A stretch of 64,000 nucleotides of DNA from Streptomyces sp. NBC_00490 (GCF_036013645.1 NZ_CP107869.1:10478001-10542000); one strand, 5' to 3'; counted from the first letter of the stretch, positions 7,807 to 17,319 are shown. The notes: generated by a model not told the origin, from the sequence alone. A program made the numbers and translations.

Positions 7807-9297
7807 ATGAGTGAGCCGTGGGCACCACCAGAGGACGCGGCCGTGGAGGCACCAACTGGAGCTGAACCGGCGATCTCCCCAGCCCGCCTGGTCAAGGTTC
7901 AGGCTGGGTCAGCACAGGGCTGGGTGGAGAGCAGCGGGCTGTGGATTGCGGGACCGCTGGTGCTGGTCCCCGGCCGGGTCGCCCCTCAGGACGGCAGTCG
8001 ACCTCAGATCTTCGTGCGTCACAGGGACTCGAATTACACCTGCTGGGCAAGGGCGGTCTGGCATGGAGGCCAGCAGTTAGATGCCGCACTGTTGTCCGTC
8101 GACTTCCCCGAATGGGAAATGGATCTGTGGTCAGTGCGATCCGCACCGCTTCGTTGGGGGGCGCCCCGCCGGGACGGAACGTGGGTGGATGCCAAGCTCT
8201 CTGGCTATCACTTCTCCCGGGACATCCGACTTGGGATCGAGCCGCTGCCGGGGCACGGAATCGGCTTGATCGAGAATCAGCGCGCGCCCAAACCACGCCC
8301 TTGGATGGCTTCTGGTGGTGGGAGCACTGGTCCATCGATGGAACGTTCCCTGGGAGCCGTGGTGACGTGCGGAGATCTGGTCTGCGGGATCGCCGTCGGT
8401 GACATGTACGGGGTCGGCACTCATCGACGGGCCATCACTTTCGTCCCTGCTCAACTGCTGGCCCGCGACGTTGAGTTTCGTCACGCTGTTGTGCAGGCCA
8501 GTGGGGAACCTCTCCAGTTGGAGCCCATTGGCCTGCGGCAGTCCTTGCTGCGTGACGACAGCGGATACCGTGTTACGGCCCAGGACCTCGAGTATCTGTC
8601 CATTTCCCGGGGCTCCATCGACAGCTTGCTCTCTGGTGACCTTCCCCTTGGCTTCTCAGCCATCAGTTACGAAGCCTTCGTTGATGACCTTGGGCAGGCT
8701 CTCCGAGACGACGGAATCGACCCTCGGGAGGTCGACGTCCGGCTCAAGGGGAGTTCCACGGCATTCTTCGCCGGCAGACACAAGACCTTGCCCGAGACCC
8801 GCTCTGAGATCATCAATTCGTTCCGACAGCTGCGAGGCAGACTTCCCCAAGTCTTCGAGATCCGCGAGATCGAACGCCGCTTCAACGAACGATGGCCATC
8901 TCGCCCGCGTCCCCTTCGCCGTCCGTTCGACGTGATGTACACCGTGGGCATCGACCGGGTACCAAGCGACTATGACCTGCAGCTGTCGAGCGATGCCGTT
9001 GTGGCGAAATGCGAGAAGTACGCCGAGCAGGTCGGACTCGTACTCACTCGCGAGACAACCCACCACGACGTGTACAACTACATCCGCTCCGACCTGATCC
9101 AAGCCACCATGCCCCACGTGACGCGCTTCGCATCCCTCATGTCGGACGCCTTGCGCCGTGACGTCAGCATCGCGGTCTTCGAGTCTTGCGGGCCACCTGA
9201 CCTGTCGGCAGAGGTCGCCGACCTGTCCTCCCATTTCCAGGGCGGAGACTGGACCATCACCTGCCCTGGTACCACTGACGAAAGCGGGCAGCCGTGA
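7807..9297 (+). CDS. Degenerate trypsin-like domain fused to a nucleotidyltransferase-like domain
   Basis: The protein is 496 residues from ATG 7807, which follows a GGGGG ribosome site. Residues about 25-215 follow the plan of trypsin-like proteases used in actinobacterial conflict proteins: WIAGPLVLVPGRV at the His site, LDAALLSVD at the Asp site, and GGGSTGP near the Ser site. The His is replaced, so proteolysis is unlikely and the domain may act as a sensor. Residues about 285-480 look like a nucleotidyltransferase: VDVRLKGSSTAFF supplies the GS motif (315-316), and PSDYDLQLSSD, about 72 residues on, could supply the paired Asp (388 and 390). The gene overlaps the next by 4 bp and is followed by a SLATT-like gene. 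NTase-SLATT pairings are known from CBASS-like systems. The NTase call is my inference. Confidence 0.6.
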   Translation: MSEPWAPPEDAAVEAPTGAEPAISPARLVKVQAGSAQGWVESSGLWIAGPLVLVPGRVAPQDGSRPQIFVRHRDSNYTCWARAVWHGGQQLDAALLSVDFPEWEMDLWSVRSAPLRWGAPRRDGTWVDAKLSGYHFSRDIRLGIEPLPGHGIGLIENQRAPKPRPWMASGGGSTGPSMERSLGAVVTCGDLVCGIAVGDMYGVGTHRRAITFVPAQLLARDVEFRHAVVQASGEPLQLEPIGLRQSLLRDDSGYRVTAQDLEYLSISRGSIDSLLSGDLPLGFSAISYEAFVDDLGQALRDDGIDPREVDVRLKGSSTAFFAGRHKTLPETRSEIINSFRQLRGRLPQVFEIREIERRFNERWPSRPRPLRRPFDVMYTVGIDRVPSDYDLQLSSDAVVAKCEKYAEQVGLVLTRETTHHDVYNYIRSDLIQATMPHVTRFASLMSDALRRDVSIAVFESCGPPDLSAEVADLSSHFQGGDWTITCPGTTDESGQP

Positions 9298-10766
9298 ACG
9301 CAACCGCTTCAGACTGGGGCACGCTGTGGGAGCGCCGCCTGTTCAACGAACTGGACGACCGTTTCGCGGACATCTTGATGCAGCAGCTTCACCTCAGGGT
9401 TCGATCGTTTGACTCCGTTTCCGAGCGCGTCATTGGGCTACGTACGGTGGAGCTAGAGGAAGGCTTCGCCTTCCTGTCACTTGTAGGGGATTCTTCGGGG
9501 CTGCTGTTGCGACTGGCCGGTCCCACCGGACAGCAGGGCGATGCACTGCGGAGCATTGTGGTCGATCTTGAGAGGGCCGTGGGCCGGGCCAACGCTCAAG
9601 CTGAGCTCGCGCGCTATCCAGGCCCCAGTCTTGTCGGAAGTCCCGTGTGGGTGCCGCTCTTGGCCTCCGAAACGTCAACGGTCACCCAGTTTCTGCGCAG
9701 TAACTGGCCTGCTCCGTGGTCGGATTTGACCTGGCCATCAACACTTCCTGATCTCTACAGGGAGGCCGGCCACCGCGCGCCATCCTGCCTGGGTATCGTC
9801 GTTTCTTCGCTCGTCGAGAGCATCAGTACTGCCATCGAGGCGGGCGGCGTACTGTTGTCCCAGACGTGGGAAGTCAATGCGTCCGCCGTGGTGGACGATC
9901 CCGCATGGCTTCATCCAACAGATGAGGGCAGCAAGTGCGCCTTGGTGGAGGATCCCGCGCACCATCCGCTCCTGCTGTGGCAGCTACCGCACAACATGCA
10001 CGTCATGCCGGCCCGAGTCGACTTCGCAACTGATCAGATCGACCACATGGCCGAGTTCTACCACCGCGTCGCCGGATGGGAGACGCAAGTCCTGCCCAAA
10101 GACGGAAAGATCAACGCGCTGCTCACCCACGCCGATCAGCCTGTGGGCATCTTGAGGGAAGGACCAGCCGAAGGACAGAGGCTCTTCCTACTCATCGACC
10201 ATCCGAGCGACACTGTATGGAAGGCCTGGAAAGAGAGCGAATTAACTGTCGGAAGTCTGCGACAGCGGCCTCTGCTGGGAAGGCAATGGCGGATCAACGA
10301 TGCGGATGGCAACGAGGTGTTTCTCCGCGGGGACATTGAGGTGGGGCCCCCCGCTATCAGGTGGACACCCTGGGCGTACCTCCCGGAGCCGTTCCGTTCA
10401 GCCTTCGATGACCTCGAGCTCTCACTCGATTTCCTTGAAGAGGCTCAGTGGCAGAATCACCAACTGCCGCCCAAGGAGGAGCAGGTTGACACCCTCCTGA
10501 CTGTGCTGGAAGACGCTGTCATACCGGCCGCACGGACCTGTGCAATGCACCTCCGGCCCTTCTCGCCAGACAACCCGATTTTTGAAGCGCTCAGCGAATT
10601 GCGCACGCTTGTGACCCTATTGCTCCCACCTCTTGCCCTGACTGTGCAGTCTCTCCACGACGACGCCCTAAGCGCGGTGTTCGCTATGGCCAGGCGGGAC
10701 CTTGTGCGTGCACACCTGCTACCGGAAAGGACTGATGAGCTTCAGGGGCAGCACGTCTCTGCCTGA
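9294..10766 (+). CDS. Operon partner with an internal VOC (glyoxalase-like) domain, unknown function
   Basis: A 490-residue soluble protein whose GTG start overlaps the previous stop by 4 bp, so the two are probably made together. Residues about 247-350 resemble a vicinal-oxygen-chelate fold: a DHMAEFYHRVAGWE helix-strand entry and a NDADGNEVFL exit, the usual signature of VOC repeats. Metal ligands cannot be assigned with confidence. The N-terminal 240 and C-terminal 130 residues match nothing I recognise; the C-terminus is helical and contains a hydrophobic LVTLLLPPLALTV segment. Its place between an NTase-like and a SLATT-like gene suggests a regulator or ligand-binding partner. Confidence 0.6.
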   Translation: MNATASDWGTLWERRLFNELDDRFADILMQQLHLRVRSFDSVSERVIGLRTVELEEGFAFLSLVGDSSGLLLRLAGPTGQQGDALRSIVVDLERAVGRANAQAELARYPGPSLVGSPVWVPLLASETSTVTQFLRSNWPAPWSDLTWPSTLPDLYREAGHRAPSCLGIVVSSLVESISTAIEAGGVLLSQTWEVNASAVVDDPAWLHPTDEGSKCALVEDPAHHPLLLWQLPHNMHVMPARVDFATDQIDHMAEFYHRVAGWETQVLPKDGKINALLTHADQPVGILREGPAEGQRLFLLIDHPSDTVWKAWKESELTVGSLRQRPLLGRQWRINDADGNEVFLRGDIEVGPPAIRWTPWAYLPEPFRSAFDDLELSLDFLEEAQWQNHQLPPKEEQVDTLLTVLEDAVIPAARTCAMHLRPFSPDNPIFEALSELRTLVTLLLPPLALTVQSLHDDALSAVFAMARRDLVRAHLLPERTDELQGQHVSA

Positions 10767-10881
10767 CGTCGGACACCTCCAGGGCGTGGGGAATGCCGCC
10801 GCAGGTCTCCCCTCCCGGGCTGATGCACGCGAGTCCCCTCGGTAATCAGGGGATCCGGAGCCGTAGAAGGACAGGAGATCG

Positions 10882-11367
10882 ATGCCTCCACCACCCTCAG
10901 TTGTGGAACTGGAACGGCTGGACCGAGATGCCGCATACAGCGCCCAGGCGTATTTCGAGGCAGCGAAGGCCACCGCCTTCTGGACTAGAACCGCCGTGTT
11001 CTTCCCCGCTCTAGTGGCCGCCGTGGCCGGTATCGTCTCGGCGCTCTACTCTGCGCAAGTCGGTGGCTCAATCTCTGCAGTGGCGGGTGCCGTCGCCGCG
11101 ACGGCGGCGTTCCTCGGGCCAGGGGGTAAGACCGAGGCGTACCGGGAGTCGGCGAGACGCTATACGAACCTTCGCCATGCGACACGCCTGGAAGTGGCGA
11201 TGGCCGGCTCGCGAAACGAACAGGAGTTAGAAGCGATCCTGCGGCGGCTCTGCCAGGAGCGAGCGGCGATCGTCCTCACTGACGAGCCTGTGCCCAACCG
11301 GGTCTACCGGGCTTCCCGACGGATCGCTGCCGGTGTCCTCTCCTACGATTCCGACCGCAGCCCCTGA
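10882..11367 (+). CDS. SLATT-like two-TM protein, predicted pore-type effector
   Basis: A 161-residue protein with a charged N-terminal helix (ELERLDRDAAYSAQAYFEAA), two close membrane helices (about 38-56 and 63-79), and a helical cytosolic tail beginning AYRESARRYTNLRHATR. That order is the plan of SLATT domains, the 2TM effectors associated with SMODS nucleotidyltransferases and SLOG proteins (established family knowledge). The ATG at 10882 follows AGGAG at a good distance, 115 bp after the VOC gene on the same strand. A strong hairpin follows the stop. Predicted role: membrane permeabilisation when the upstream proteins signal. Confidence 0.65.
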   Translation: MPPPPSVVELERLDRDAAYSAQAYFEAAKATAFWTRTAVFFPALVAAVAGIVSALYSAQVGGSISAVAGAVAATAAFLGPGGKTEAYRESARRYTNLRHATRLEVAMAGSRNEQELEAILRRLCQERAAIVLTDEPVPNRVYRASRRIAAGVLSYDSDRSP

Positions 11368-11378
11368 CGTTGCAAACC

Positions 11379-11427
11379 ACACGGCGGGCAGGCTCCTGAC
11401 CGGCTACGTCGGTCCCGCCTGCCGTGT
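11379..11427. terminator. Hairpin terminator after the SLATT-like gene
   Basis: Arms at 11379-11392 and 11414-11427 pair at 12 of 14 positions around a 21-base loop. It lies 11 bp after the SLATT-like stop and also faces the end of the convergent membrane-protein gene, so it may serve both. No U-tract follows, as is common in streptomycetes. Confidence 0.6.
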
Positions 11428-11640
11428 ACACACTCAGATCTCACATGAAGCTGCGTTGATTGCCAGCAGCCTTCGCCGGCAGAGGCGCACTACATCCCTA
11501 CTTACCGAGGGATCCCGATCAGTTCGCCATGCTCCTGGCGACAACGCCGGTCGCGGATCCCTGACACCATCGTCTTGAGGCGTCGGCGTTGTCCGGCAAG
11601 ACGCGCCCAAACCGACCAGACCTTGCACGCGGCCTGCAGA

Positions 11641-14376
11641 TCAAGGGATGGGAGTCGGGCTTGCGCTGACCGACGGGCTCTCCTCGGGTACCGGAGCCGT
11701 TTCCGGAGTGATCCACACACCCACCATTGCTGTGGCCAGCGCGGTGGCTGCAGCGACCAGCACTGTGGTGACCGGAACAGCCGTTGCGGACAACGATCGG
11801 AAGTTTCGGATCTGGCCCCAGGCCAGACCAGCTGCCCGAGCCAGCCGTATTTCCCAGTAGAGGCCTAGAACGAGATGGACAGCGAGGCAGTTTCCCGTCG
11901 TGAGTAGTATGGAGCTAGCGAACTCCCCTGGTTCAAGCTCCTGTTGCAGGAGCTGTGAGAGTTCGATGGGCAGCACGACCGCCAGGAGACACAGCGCCTT
12001 TCCGAGGGGGCTGCTTCCGCGCAGCCAGGAATACGCGTATCCGTAGATGAAGCCTGGCACCGCCCACCGCAGGCCGTACAACCACGCCTGAGCTTGATCG
12101 AGAGTGCCGTAGTCCAAGGTGTCGGTGATCAGCGGTGGAACGGTGAACGCTGACCACGGCAGGGTCAGAATCATCAGTGCTACCGACCCCGCCAGCCCGT
12201 TCCGCCAGCCGCTGCGACCACCCGAGGTACTCAGGGCCGTACGCCGGAGCGCGGCCGAGCGCTGAGGCGCGTTGCTACGAGCACCGAGGGCCCCCAGCTT
12301 GTCCCACTGGGGCTTCCACTCCTTCTGCGTTAGTTCACCAGCAGCCAAAGCGGAGCGTGCAGTGGTCAGGAACTCTCGGCGGCCAGCGAGCAGGCTCTGG
12401 TCTCTCAGCAAGGTGTGCATCAAGTGGTTGTGCACACGGGAGCGCACTCTGTGCAGCTTTACTGCCCGGTCCTTGACCGACACCGGCATTAGCCAGGAGT
12501 ATCCCAACGCCGCAAGCACTAGGGCGAAGTAGGGTCCACTACTCCATACCATGTCGAAGGAAGTGAAACCGCTCACCCCTAGTCCGCTCCCAGCAGCGAC
12601 TAAGCCCAGACCGAGCAGAGCGGTGCGCGTGTGCGGCGGCCAGACCGGACGCTCCAATCCCCTACCGTGCCGCTGCAAGTAGGTCAAAACTCCGGCGATC
12701 AGCAGGAATACAACATTTACAAGGAACCAGTCCGCGACTGACGTCGAGTCCAGGTCCACGGAGAACCAAATTCCCGGCTCGCTGAACCACGTGTCCCCCC
12801 ACCCATACCCTGTGGCTCCAGTCAGTGTTGCGAGTGAGGCCAGAGCGACGGCAAACCACAACAGTTTCCTGCGAGCCTGGAGCGCGGCAAGGACAACCCA
12901 CACGATGCTCAACCACCCCCAGGCCAGAGCGGGTAGCGTCAACGCATTTGCCACCGGCCAGGAGCCGGTGGACCGGCCTTCGTCGGCGTGCAGACCGGTG
13001 CCAGGGCCAGCTGCGAGCACCATCAGTAAGACACCAGCAGCGACGGTGGCTGCCCATCGGCGCCCAACAGGCCCCCACGCTCCTTTGGACAAGACCACCA
13101 GCACGCCCAGCGCCGCAGAGACGGCGAGAACGATGGGCAGAAGAGGAACCAGCGTCCAACCCGTTTTACAGAGGACCGCGACCGGTGCCAGTAGGAGGCT
13201 GCTCGGCAGCACGAGTCCCAGCAGTTCCTTCCAAGTGGGTAGGCGGAGTGCGATAGCCCGAATCGTGAAGGCAGCCACGAGGAAGGGCAGCAGTACCCAC
13301 AGCCAGACGACCAGAAGAGTCGCGCGTCCGTCGTACTGCCACTGCGACCAAGGAGGCACCATGGCATCTCCTGCCAGACAGTACAGAAGCAGGATTCCTG
13401 TCACAGCACAGCCGGCTAGGGCGGCTATTCTCCAGCGTCGCCGCGTGGTTGAAGGTGCCCATTCCTGTATGAACGGCAAGATCCAGAACCGGGTCACCGC
13501 CGCAACTGCTGCCATCAACCAGAATGCGTTCCACCCAGGTCCCGGACTGTCCTGCAACATTACGGCGAGTTGGGCTGGCCCACTGAGGTCTGGTCCACCT
13601 GGAAACTCGTCAGTCTCCAGCACCACGGTGACCACTGTTGCGCGCTCTGTCAGCAGCAGGGATAGCTGGTGTGCTCCTTGACTGATGACAGTGGTGGCTC
13701 CTCTGACCTCGACAAGAGCGTGATCAGGGGCATCGATCGTGACCGTCCACTCGCCGTAGATACCGTATGGACCCAGCCGGTCATCTATGACGCTGATGTA
13801 CAGCACCGTCTGAGGTCCGCACTCCCGAGGGTCGCCGCCCCAGACCGCCTCCTCGACACGGGTTACACGAACAGGATCTGCCTTCTTCTTTTGCTCAAGG
13901 CCAAGAGGGATATCGGGGTTCGCGAAGCTCTGCTCGGCACAGGAATACGAGTCACCTTCTTCCGTTGAATCTGTCCAGAGGACCAGCGGCTTCCAGTTCT
14001 CAAAGCTCTCGGCGTTCGTGCGGAGGTCCGCAATCATTGGATCACTGGCGTCCAAGGTCACTGTGTGACTCGCGCGGGCGTGCCACGTCCGTTCGTCAGC
14101 CTGTGGGGTGACCCGCACCCGGGTGATGCCCGTCCGCGGTAAATGACCTGCTTCTCTGTAACGCTTTTCAGCGTCATCGGCTATTTCCGAGGCAGAGGGG
14201 GACTCCCCCGCCTCGGTGACAAGGCTGCTTTCGTCAGAATCCACAGTTACAGGTATGTGAGCCTGATCAACCGCCCACACCCAGATCACATGTGCGGCAA
14301 CGGCCATCAGCAGGACCACTGCGGCGCGGCTCCCCCGACTGATTCCTCGTCGGACACGGACAAATCTCTCTGCCAT
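11641..14376 (-). CDS. Very large polytopic membrane protein (possibly DUF6185 family)
   Basis: The protein is 911 residues from ATG 14376, where a GGGGGATGGGGG run gives a better ribosome site than the upstream ATG at 14418. One membrane helix near the N-terminus (VVLLMAVAAHVIWVWAV) is followed by an extracytoplasmic region of about 240 residues with several Cys, then roughly ten membrane helices, a charged cytosolic loop near residues 640-720, and further helices. The tail is Pro/Ser-rich. The layout and length remind me of the Streptomyces DUF6185 family, but I am not certain. Function unknown. It converges on the SLATT operon and its 5' end is close to an ISL3 insertion. Confidence 0.65.
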   Translation of the reverse strand: MAERFVRVRRGISRGSRAAVVLLMAVAAHVIWVWAVDQAHIPVTVDSDESSLVTEAGESPSASEIADDAEKRYREAGHLPRTGITRVRVTPQADERTWHARASHTVTLDASDPMIADLRTNAESFENWKPLVLWTDSTEEGDSYSCAEQSFANPDIPLGLEQKKKADPVRVTRVEEAVWGGDPRECGPQTVLYISVIDDRLGPYGIYGEWTVTIDAPDHALVEVRGATTVISQGAHQLSLLLTERATVVTVVLETDEFPGGPDLSGPAQLAVMLQDSPGPGWNAFWLMAAVAAVTRFWILPFIQEWAPSTTRRRWRIAALAGCAVTGILLLYCLAGDAMVPPWSQWQYDGRATLLVVWLWVLLPFLVAAFTIRAIALRLPTWKELLGLVLPSSLLLAPVAVLCKTGWTLVPLLPIVLAVSAALGVLVVLSKGAWGPVGRRWAATVAAGVLLMVLAAGPGTGLHADEGRSTGSWPVANALTLPALAWGWLSIVWVVLAALQARRKLLWFAVALASLATLTGATGYGWGDTWFSEPGIWFSVDLDSTSVADWFLVNVVFLLIAGVLTYLQRHGRGLERPVWPPHTRTALLGLGLVAAGSGLGVSGFTSFDMVWSSGPYFALVLAALGYSWLMPVSVKDRAVKLHRVRSRVHNHLMHTLLRDQSLLAGRREFLTTARSALAAGELTQKEWKPQWDKLGALGARSNAPQRSAALRRTALSTSGGRSGWRNGLAGSVALMILTLPWSAFTVPPLITDTLDYGTLDQAQAWLYGLRWAVPGFIYGYAYSWLRGSSPLGKALCLLAVVLPIELSQLLQQELEPGEFASSILLTTGNCLAVHLVLGLYWEIRLARAAGLAWGQIRNFRSLSATAVPVTTVLVAAATALATAMVGVWITPETAPVPEESPSVSASPTPIP

Positions 14377-14499
14377 AGCGCAGCCCCCATCCCCCAAGGC
14401 CGCCAGGGTAGACCTCATGCGGCGCGGAGCACCCTCGTTTGTAGCCGAAACAGCGGCGGGGCCTCTCGCCTGATACGAGAGGGGGAGTGTAAATCTAAC

Positions 14500-16131
14500 G
14501 GCCCTGTCTCACATTCGGTGGTGACGGAGCGTGCCGCTATCCGCGGAGGATGCGGTGGCGGAGGAGGGTGAAGCCTGCCCGTCCGTGCATCTGGCGGGCG
14601 ATCCGCTTGGTCTTGGTGTTGACGCCCTCGGTGGGGCCGTTGCTGTACGGAAGTGTGAGGGCGGCGTTTACGGCGTCGCGGTCTCGTTCCAGACCTCGGG
14701 CGAAGGCATGCAGGTGGGGCAGGTCGGCGCCGCGGACCTGGACGATCCAACGTGAGAGCGCGTCGGCATTGGCGGCGTGAGGTGCAAGGAGCGGGGCGAA
14801 ATCCCTGACAACTGCCGCCAGTTGGATCATCTCGGGGCAGGCGGCGGTGAGCTTGGCCAGGAGCTGGTGTTGCTCGGCATTGAGGTTGTCGGGCCTGGTC
14901 AGCAGCACTCGGGCGAGCCGGCGCGGGGAGATATGGCTGCGGTCGGCGTCCGCGCGGCCTTGGTTGATGTACTTGTGCAGGAGGTTCAGGCAACCCGTGA
15001 AGCCCAGGGCTTTGATCTCTTCGAAGAGGTGCACGACGGGGACACCAGGGTCCTCGGCCCGGCGTTTTCGCAGGTGCTCGCGGTAGGGGTCGACCAGGCT
15101 CGCACGGTACTTGGGGACGCGGAGCATCCGCTCGGGCCGGTCCGCACGGGCGTAGCGTTTTTTAACGGTATTCAGGGCCAGTTGCAGGCGGCGGGCGCAT
15201 TTGAGCAGGCCCACACCCTGGTCGAGCAGACCGTGAACCTGGTGCCAGCGTTCCAGGGTGGTCTGGGCGCGGGGCCCGTCGTAAATAGGTGCGTCCAGTA
15301 CGGTGGCCCAGCAGGTGCTGTGTGCCTTCACCTCGCCGAGGGCGGCTTCACACAGGTTCTTCCACAAATGCCACCGATCACCGACCTGCGTCGCGCGGGG
15401 CAGAGCGCGGCGGATGGCCTCGGCGTAGGTCGCCGAGCCGTCACGGCACACGACCTCGACGCCCGGACGTTCGCGCAGCCACGCTTCCAGGGTGTCGGCC
15501 GTGCGATCGGGCAGCACGGCGATCCGCTCGTGGGTCTCGGCGTCGATGATCACGGTGGCGTAGCGGTGGCGCCGGCGCAGAGCGAAGTCGTCGACGCCGA
15601 TCACGCGGGGTGTCCGCGCTGCGGGCAGCGGGATGCGCATCAGGGTCCGCAGAGCCGTATGACGCGAGACGCCCGCCGCGAGTATCGCCAGCAAACGTGC
15701 CCCCGCCCGGCCCGCTAACTCCTTGACCACGGCCTTGACTTGCCTGGTCAGACGACTGGTGCGCCGCTGGTACCGGTCGAGCACTCCGGGCACCTGCTCG
15801 CGGAAGGTATGACGGCAGCCGCGCGTGGGGCACACCAGACGCCGCACCCGCACACGGACCACCACCCGCCTCCCGTCGACCGGCACGTCAGCCACAGTCC
15901 GCCAGTGGTAGCCATGCACCCGCCCCGACGACACCCCGCACACTGGGCACGGCGCCATGTCCTGCGGCGTCCGCGCTCGCACCACGATCCGCTCACCCTC
16001 ATCGACCACGTCGTCTATGACCAGCGGGCACAGGCCCGAAAACACCATCTGGACAAGCTCGTTGACATCCCTCACACCAATGTCAACGACGCGTCACGAC
16101 GCTCCGTCACCACCGAATGTGAGACAGGGCC
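14500..16131. mobile_element. Intact ISL3-family insertion sequence, 1632 bp
   Basis: Inverted repeats begin GGCCCTGTCTCACATTCGGT at 14500 and end in the reverse complement at 16131; they match for about 32 bp. One full transposase gene lies between. The 8-bp flanks differ (AATCTAAC left, GTTAAATT right), so there is no target duplication, although the left flank is one base from the reverse complement of the right. A MITE with the same ends is joined to the right side. Confidence 0.9.
14537..16075 (-). CDS. ISL3-family transposase
   Basis: A 512-residue, full-length DDE transposase from GTG 16075. The N-terminal zinc-binding region has CPVCGVSSGRVHGYHWR and CPTRGCRHTF. The catalytic triad can be placed at GVDDFALRR, CRDGSATYAEA and SNGPTEGVNTKTKR. 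The gene reads through without stops and lies between matched inverted repeats, so it is probably active. The MITE beside it carries the same ends and may be mobilised by this enzyme. Confidence 0.93.
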   Translation of the reverse strand: MRDVNELVQMVFSGLCPLVIDDVVDEGERIVVRARTPQDMAPCPVCGVSSGRVHGYHWRTVADVPVDGRRVVVRVRVRRLVCPTRGCRHTFREQVPGVLDRYQRRTSRLTRQVKAVVKELAGRAGARLLAILAAGVSRHTALRTLMRIPLPAARTPRVIGVDDFALRRRHRYATVIIDAETHERIAVLPDRTADTLEAWLRERPGVEVVCRDGSATYAEAIRRALPRATQVGDRWHLWKNLCEAALGEVKAHSTCWATVLDAPIYDGPRAQTTLERWHQVHGLLDQGVGLLKCARRLQLALNTVKKRYARADRPERMLRVPKYRASLVDPYREHLRKRRAEDPGVPVVHLFEEIKALGFTGCLNLLHKYINQGRADADRSHISPRRLARVLLTRPDNLNAEQHQLLAKLTAACPEMIQLAAVVRDFAPLLAPHAANADALSRWIVQVRGADLPHLHAFARGLERDRDAVNAALTLPYSNGPTEGVNTKTKRIARQMHGRAGFTLLRHRILRG

Positions 16132-16139
16132 GTTAAATT

Positions 16140-16336
16140 GGCCCTGTCTCACATTCGGTGGTAACGGAAAGGCATGAGAAGAACGCCTGGTTTGAGCGCG
16201 TGGATGCCAGCCCGAGACCTCGTTGCCCTGCCTGTGACGAGCCCATGGCTCCGCCGTCGACGTGCAGTCTGAGCTGCGTAGATCGCTACAGGTAACGAGC
16301 ATCACTGCCTGCTACCACCGGAAGTGAGCCAGGGCC
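16140..16336. mobile_element. 197-bp ISL3-derived MITE with 8-bp target duplication
   Basis: The left end (16140-16167) matches the IS left repeat almost exactly; the right end (16315-16336, finishing GTGAGCCAGGGCC) matches the IS right repeat with a few changes. The flanks GTTAAATT at 16132-16139 and 16337-16344 are identical, the 8-bp duplication typical of ISL3. The interior has no transposase. It abuts the full IS so that the two are separated only by one target copy. Confidence 0.85.
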
Positions 16337-16356
16337 GTTAAATTGACACACCCTTT

Positions 16357-17316
16357 TCAGGCACCGATGACAGGGGTGTCATCCGGTGGCAGGGGAGGCG
16401 GGCTGGGGGTCAGGTGGCGTGTAAGGGCGCCGCCGGATTCGTGGGTAAAGGGGCCGGTAGGATCCAGGCCGAGGTGGTCGGCGAGGTCGCGGGCGTGGAG
16501 GCGGGCGGCGGCCTCCAGCAAGGTGGCGTAAGTGTCGGCGGCACAGCAGGTGCGGCGCCAGCTGGTGACTGCGAGGACTGCCGTGATGGTGATGGCGGGC
16601 CACCACCATGCGGCTAGAGGGAGGTAGAGCAGGGCCCAGGCGGTCAGGGTCGTGGCCCGCGTGAGGGCCTGGCGGGCGGCAGTGATCTCAGTGCGGACGG
16701 TGTCGGGCATGACCAGCCACAGGTGCGGCCACAGGGCGGCCAGATCGAGGTGGTAGTCGCGCTCTAGGCGTACGGCTACGGCGTGGATGCGGTCGCCGCT
16801 CCAGGTGGGGCGTTCGGGGCGTTCGAGGGAGATGCGGGTCATCGTCGCACGGGCGGCGTGCCGTGTGGCGGGGTCGACCCGCGGGCCGCGGGCGCGGGCG
16901 CGGGCGGCTTCGTCCCGGTGGTGGCGCCAGGCTTCGGCGGCTGCCCCCCAGCGGGTTTGGCGCCGTGCGGTGGCCTGGCGTGCCAGGCTGCGGGCCCCGG
17001 CGGGCCAGGTGCGCCAGTCGGCGGCGAGGTGGAGTTGTTCGGCCAGGGAACCGAGACCTTGTGCGACCAGTCCCACCGCGGCGGCGCCGCCCAGCACAGA
17101 GGCCAGCAGCACCACCTGGCCTCCGGCGCTTCCGGCGGCGGGGGCGTTGGCCCACTCGGTGATCTGGCCGGTGAGCCGGTGCAAGTCGAAGGGGTGGCTA
17201 TGGCCGAGAGCGCGGGCGGTGGCGGCGACGGCCAGGTAGAGGGCGCCGGGCAGGACCAGCAGGGACAGCCACCGTTCGGCGAGCTTCTTGCCGAGTTCCG
17301 CCAGCATCCCGCCCAT
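16357..17316 (-). CDS. Membrane protein of a predicted CHAT/TPR-associated set
   Basis: A 319-residue protein with membrane segments at about 17-37, 64-88 and 222-255 (the last long enough for two passes). A charged, Arg/Ala-rich cytosolic middle (about 100-215) contains RISLERPERPTWSGDRI and RLERDYHLDLAALWPHLW. I do not recognise a named family. It starts 3 bp after the stop of the Cys-rich gene at 17320, so the two form an operon that is divergent from the CHAT protease gene. A membrane target or partner of that protease is plausible but inferred. Confidence 0.65.
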   Translation of the reverse strand: MGGMLAELGKKLAERWLSLLVLPGALYLAVAATARALGHSHPFDLHRLTGQITEWANAPAAGSAGGQVVLLASVLGGAAAVGLVAQGLGSLAEQLHLAADWRTWPAGARSLARQATARRQTRWGAAAEAWRHHRDEAARARARGPRVDPATRHAARATMTRISLERPERPTWSGDRIHAVAVRLERDYHLDLAALWPHLWLVMPDTVRTEITAARQALTRATTLTAWALLYLPLAAWWWPAITITAVLAVTSWRRTCCAADTYATLLEAAARLHARDLADHLGLDPTGPFTHESGGALTRHLTPSPPPLPPDDTPVIGA

Positions 17317-17319
17317 CGG

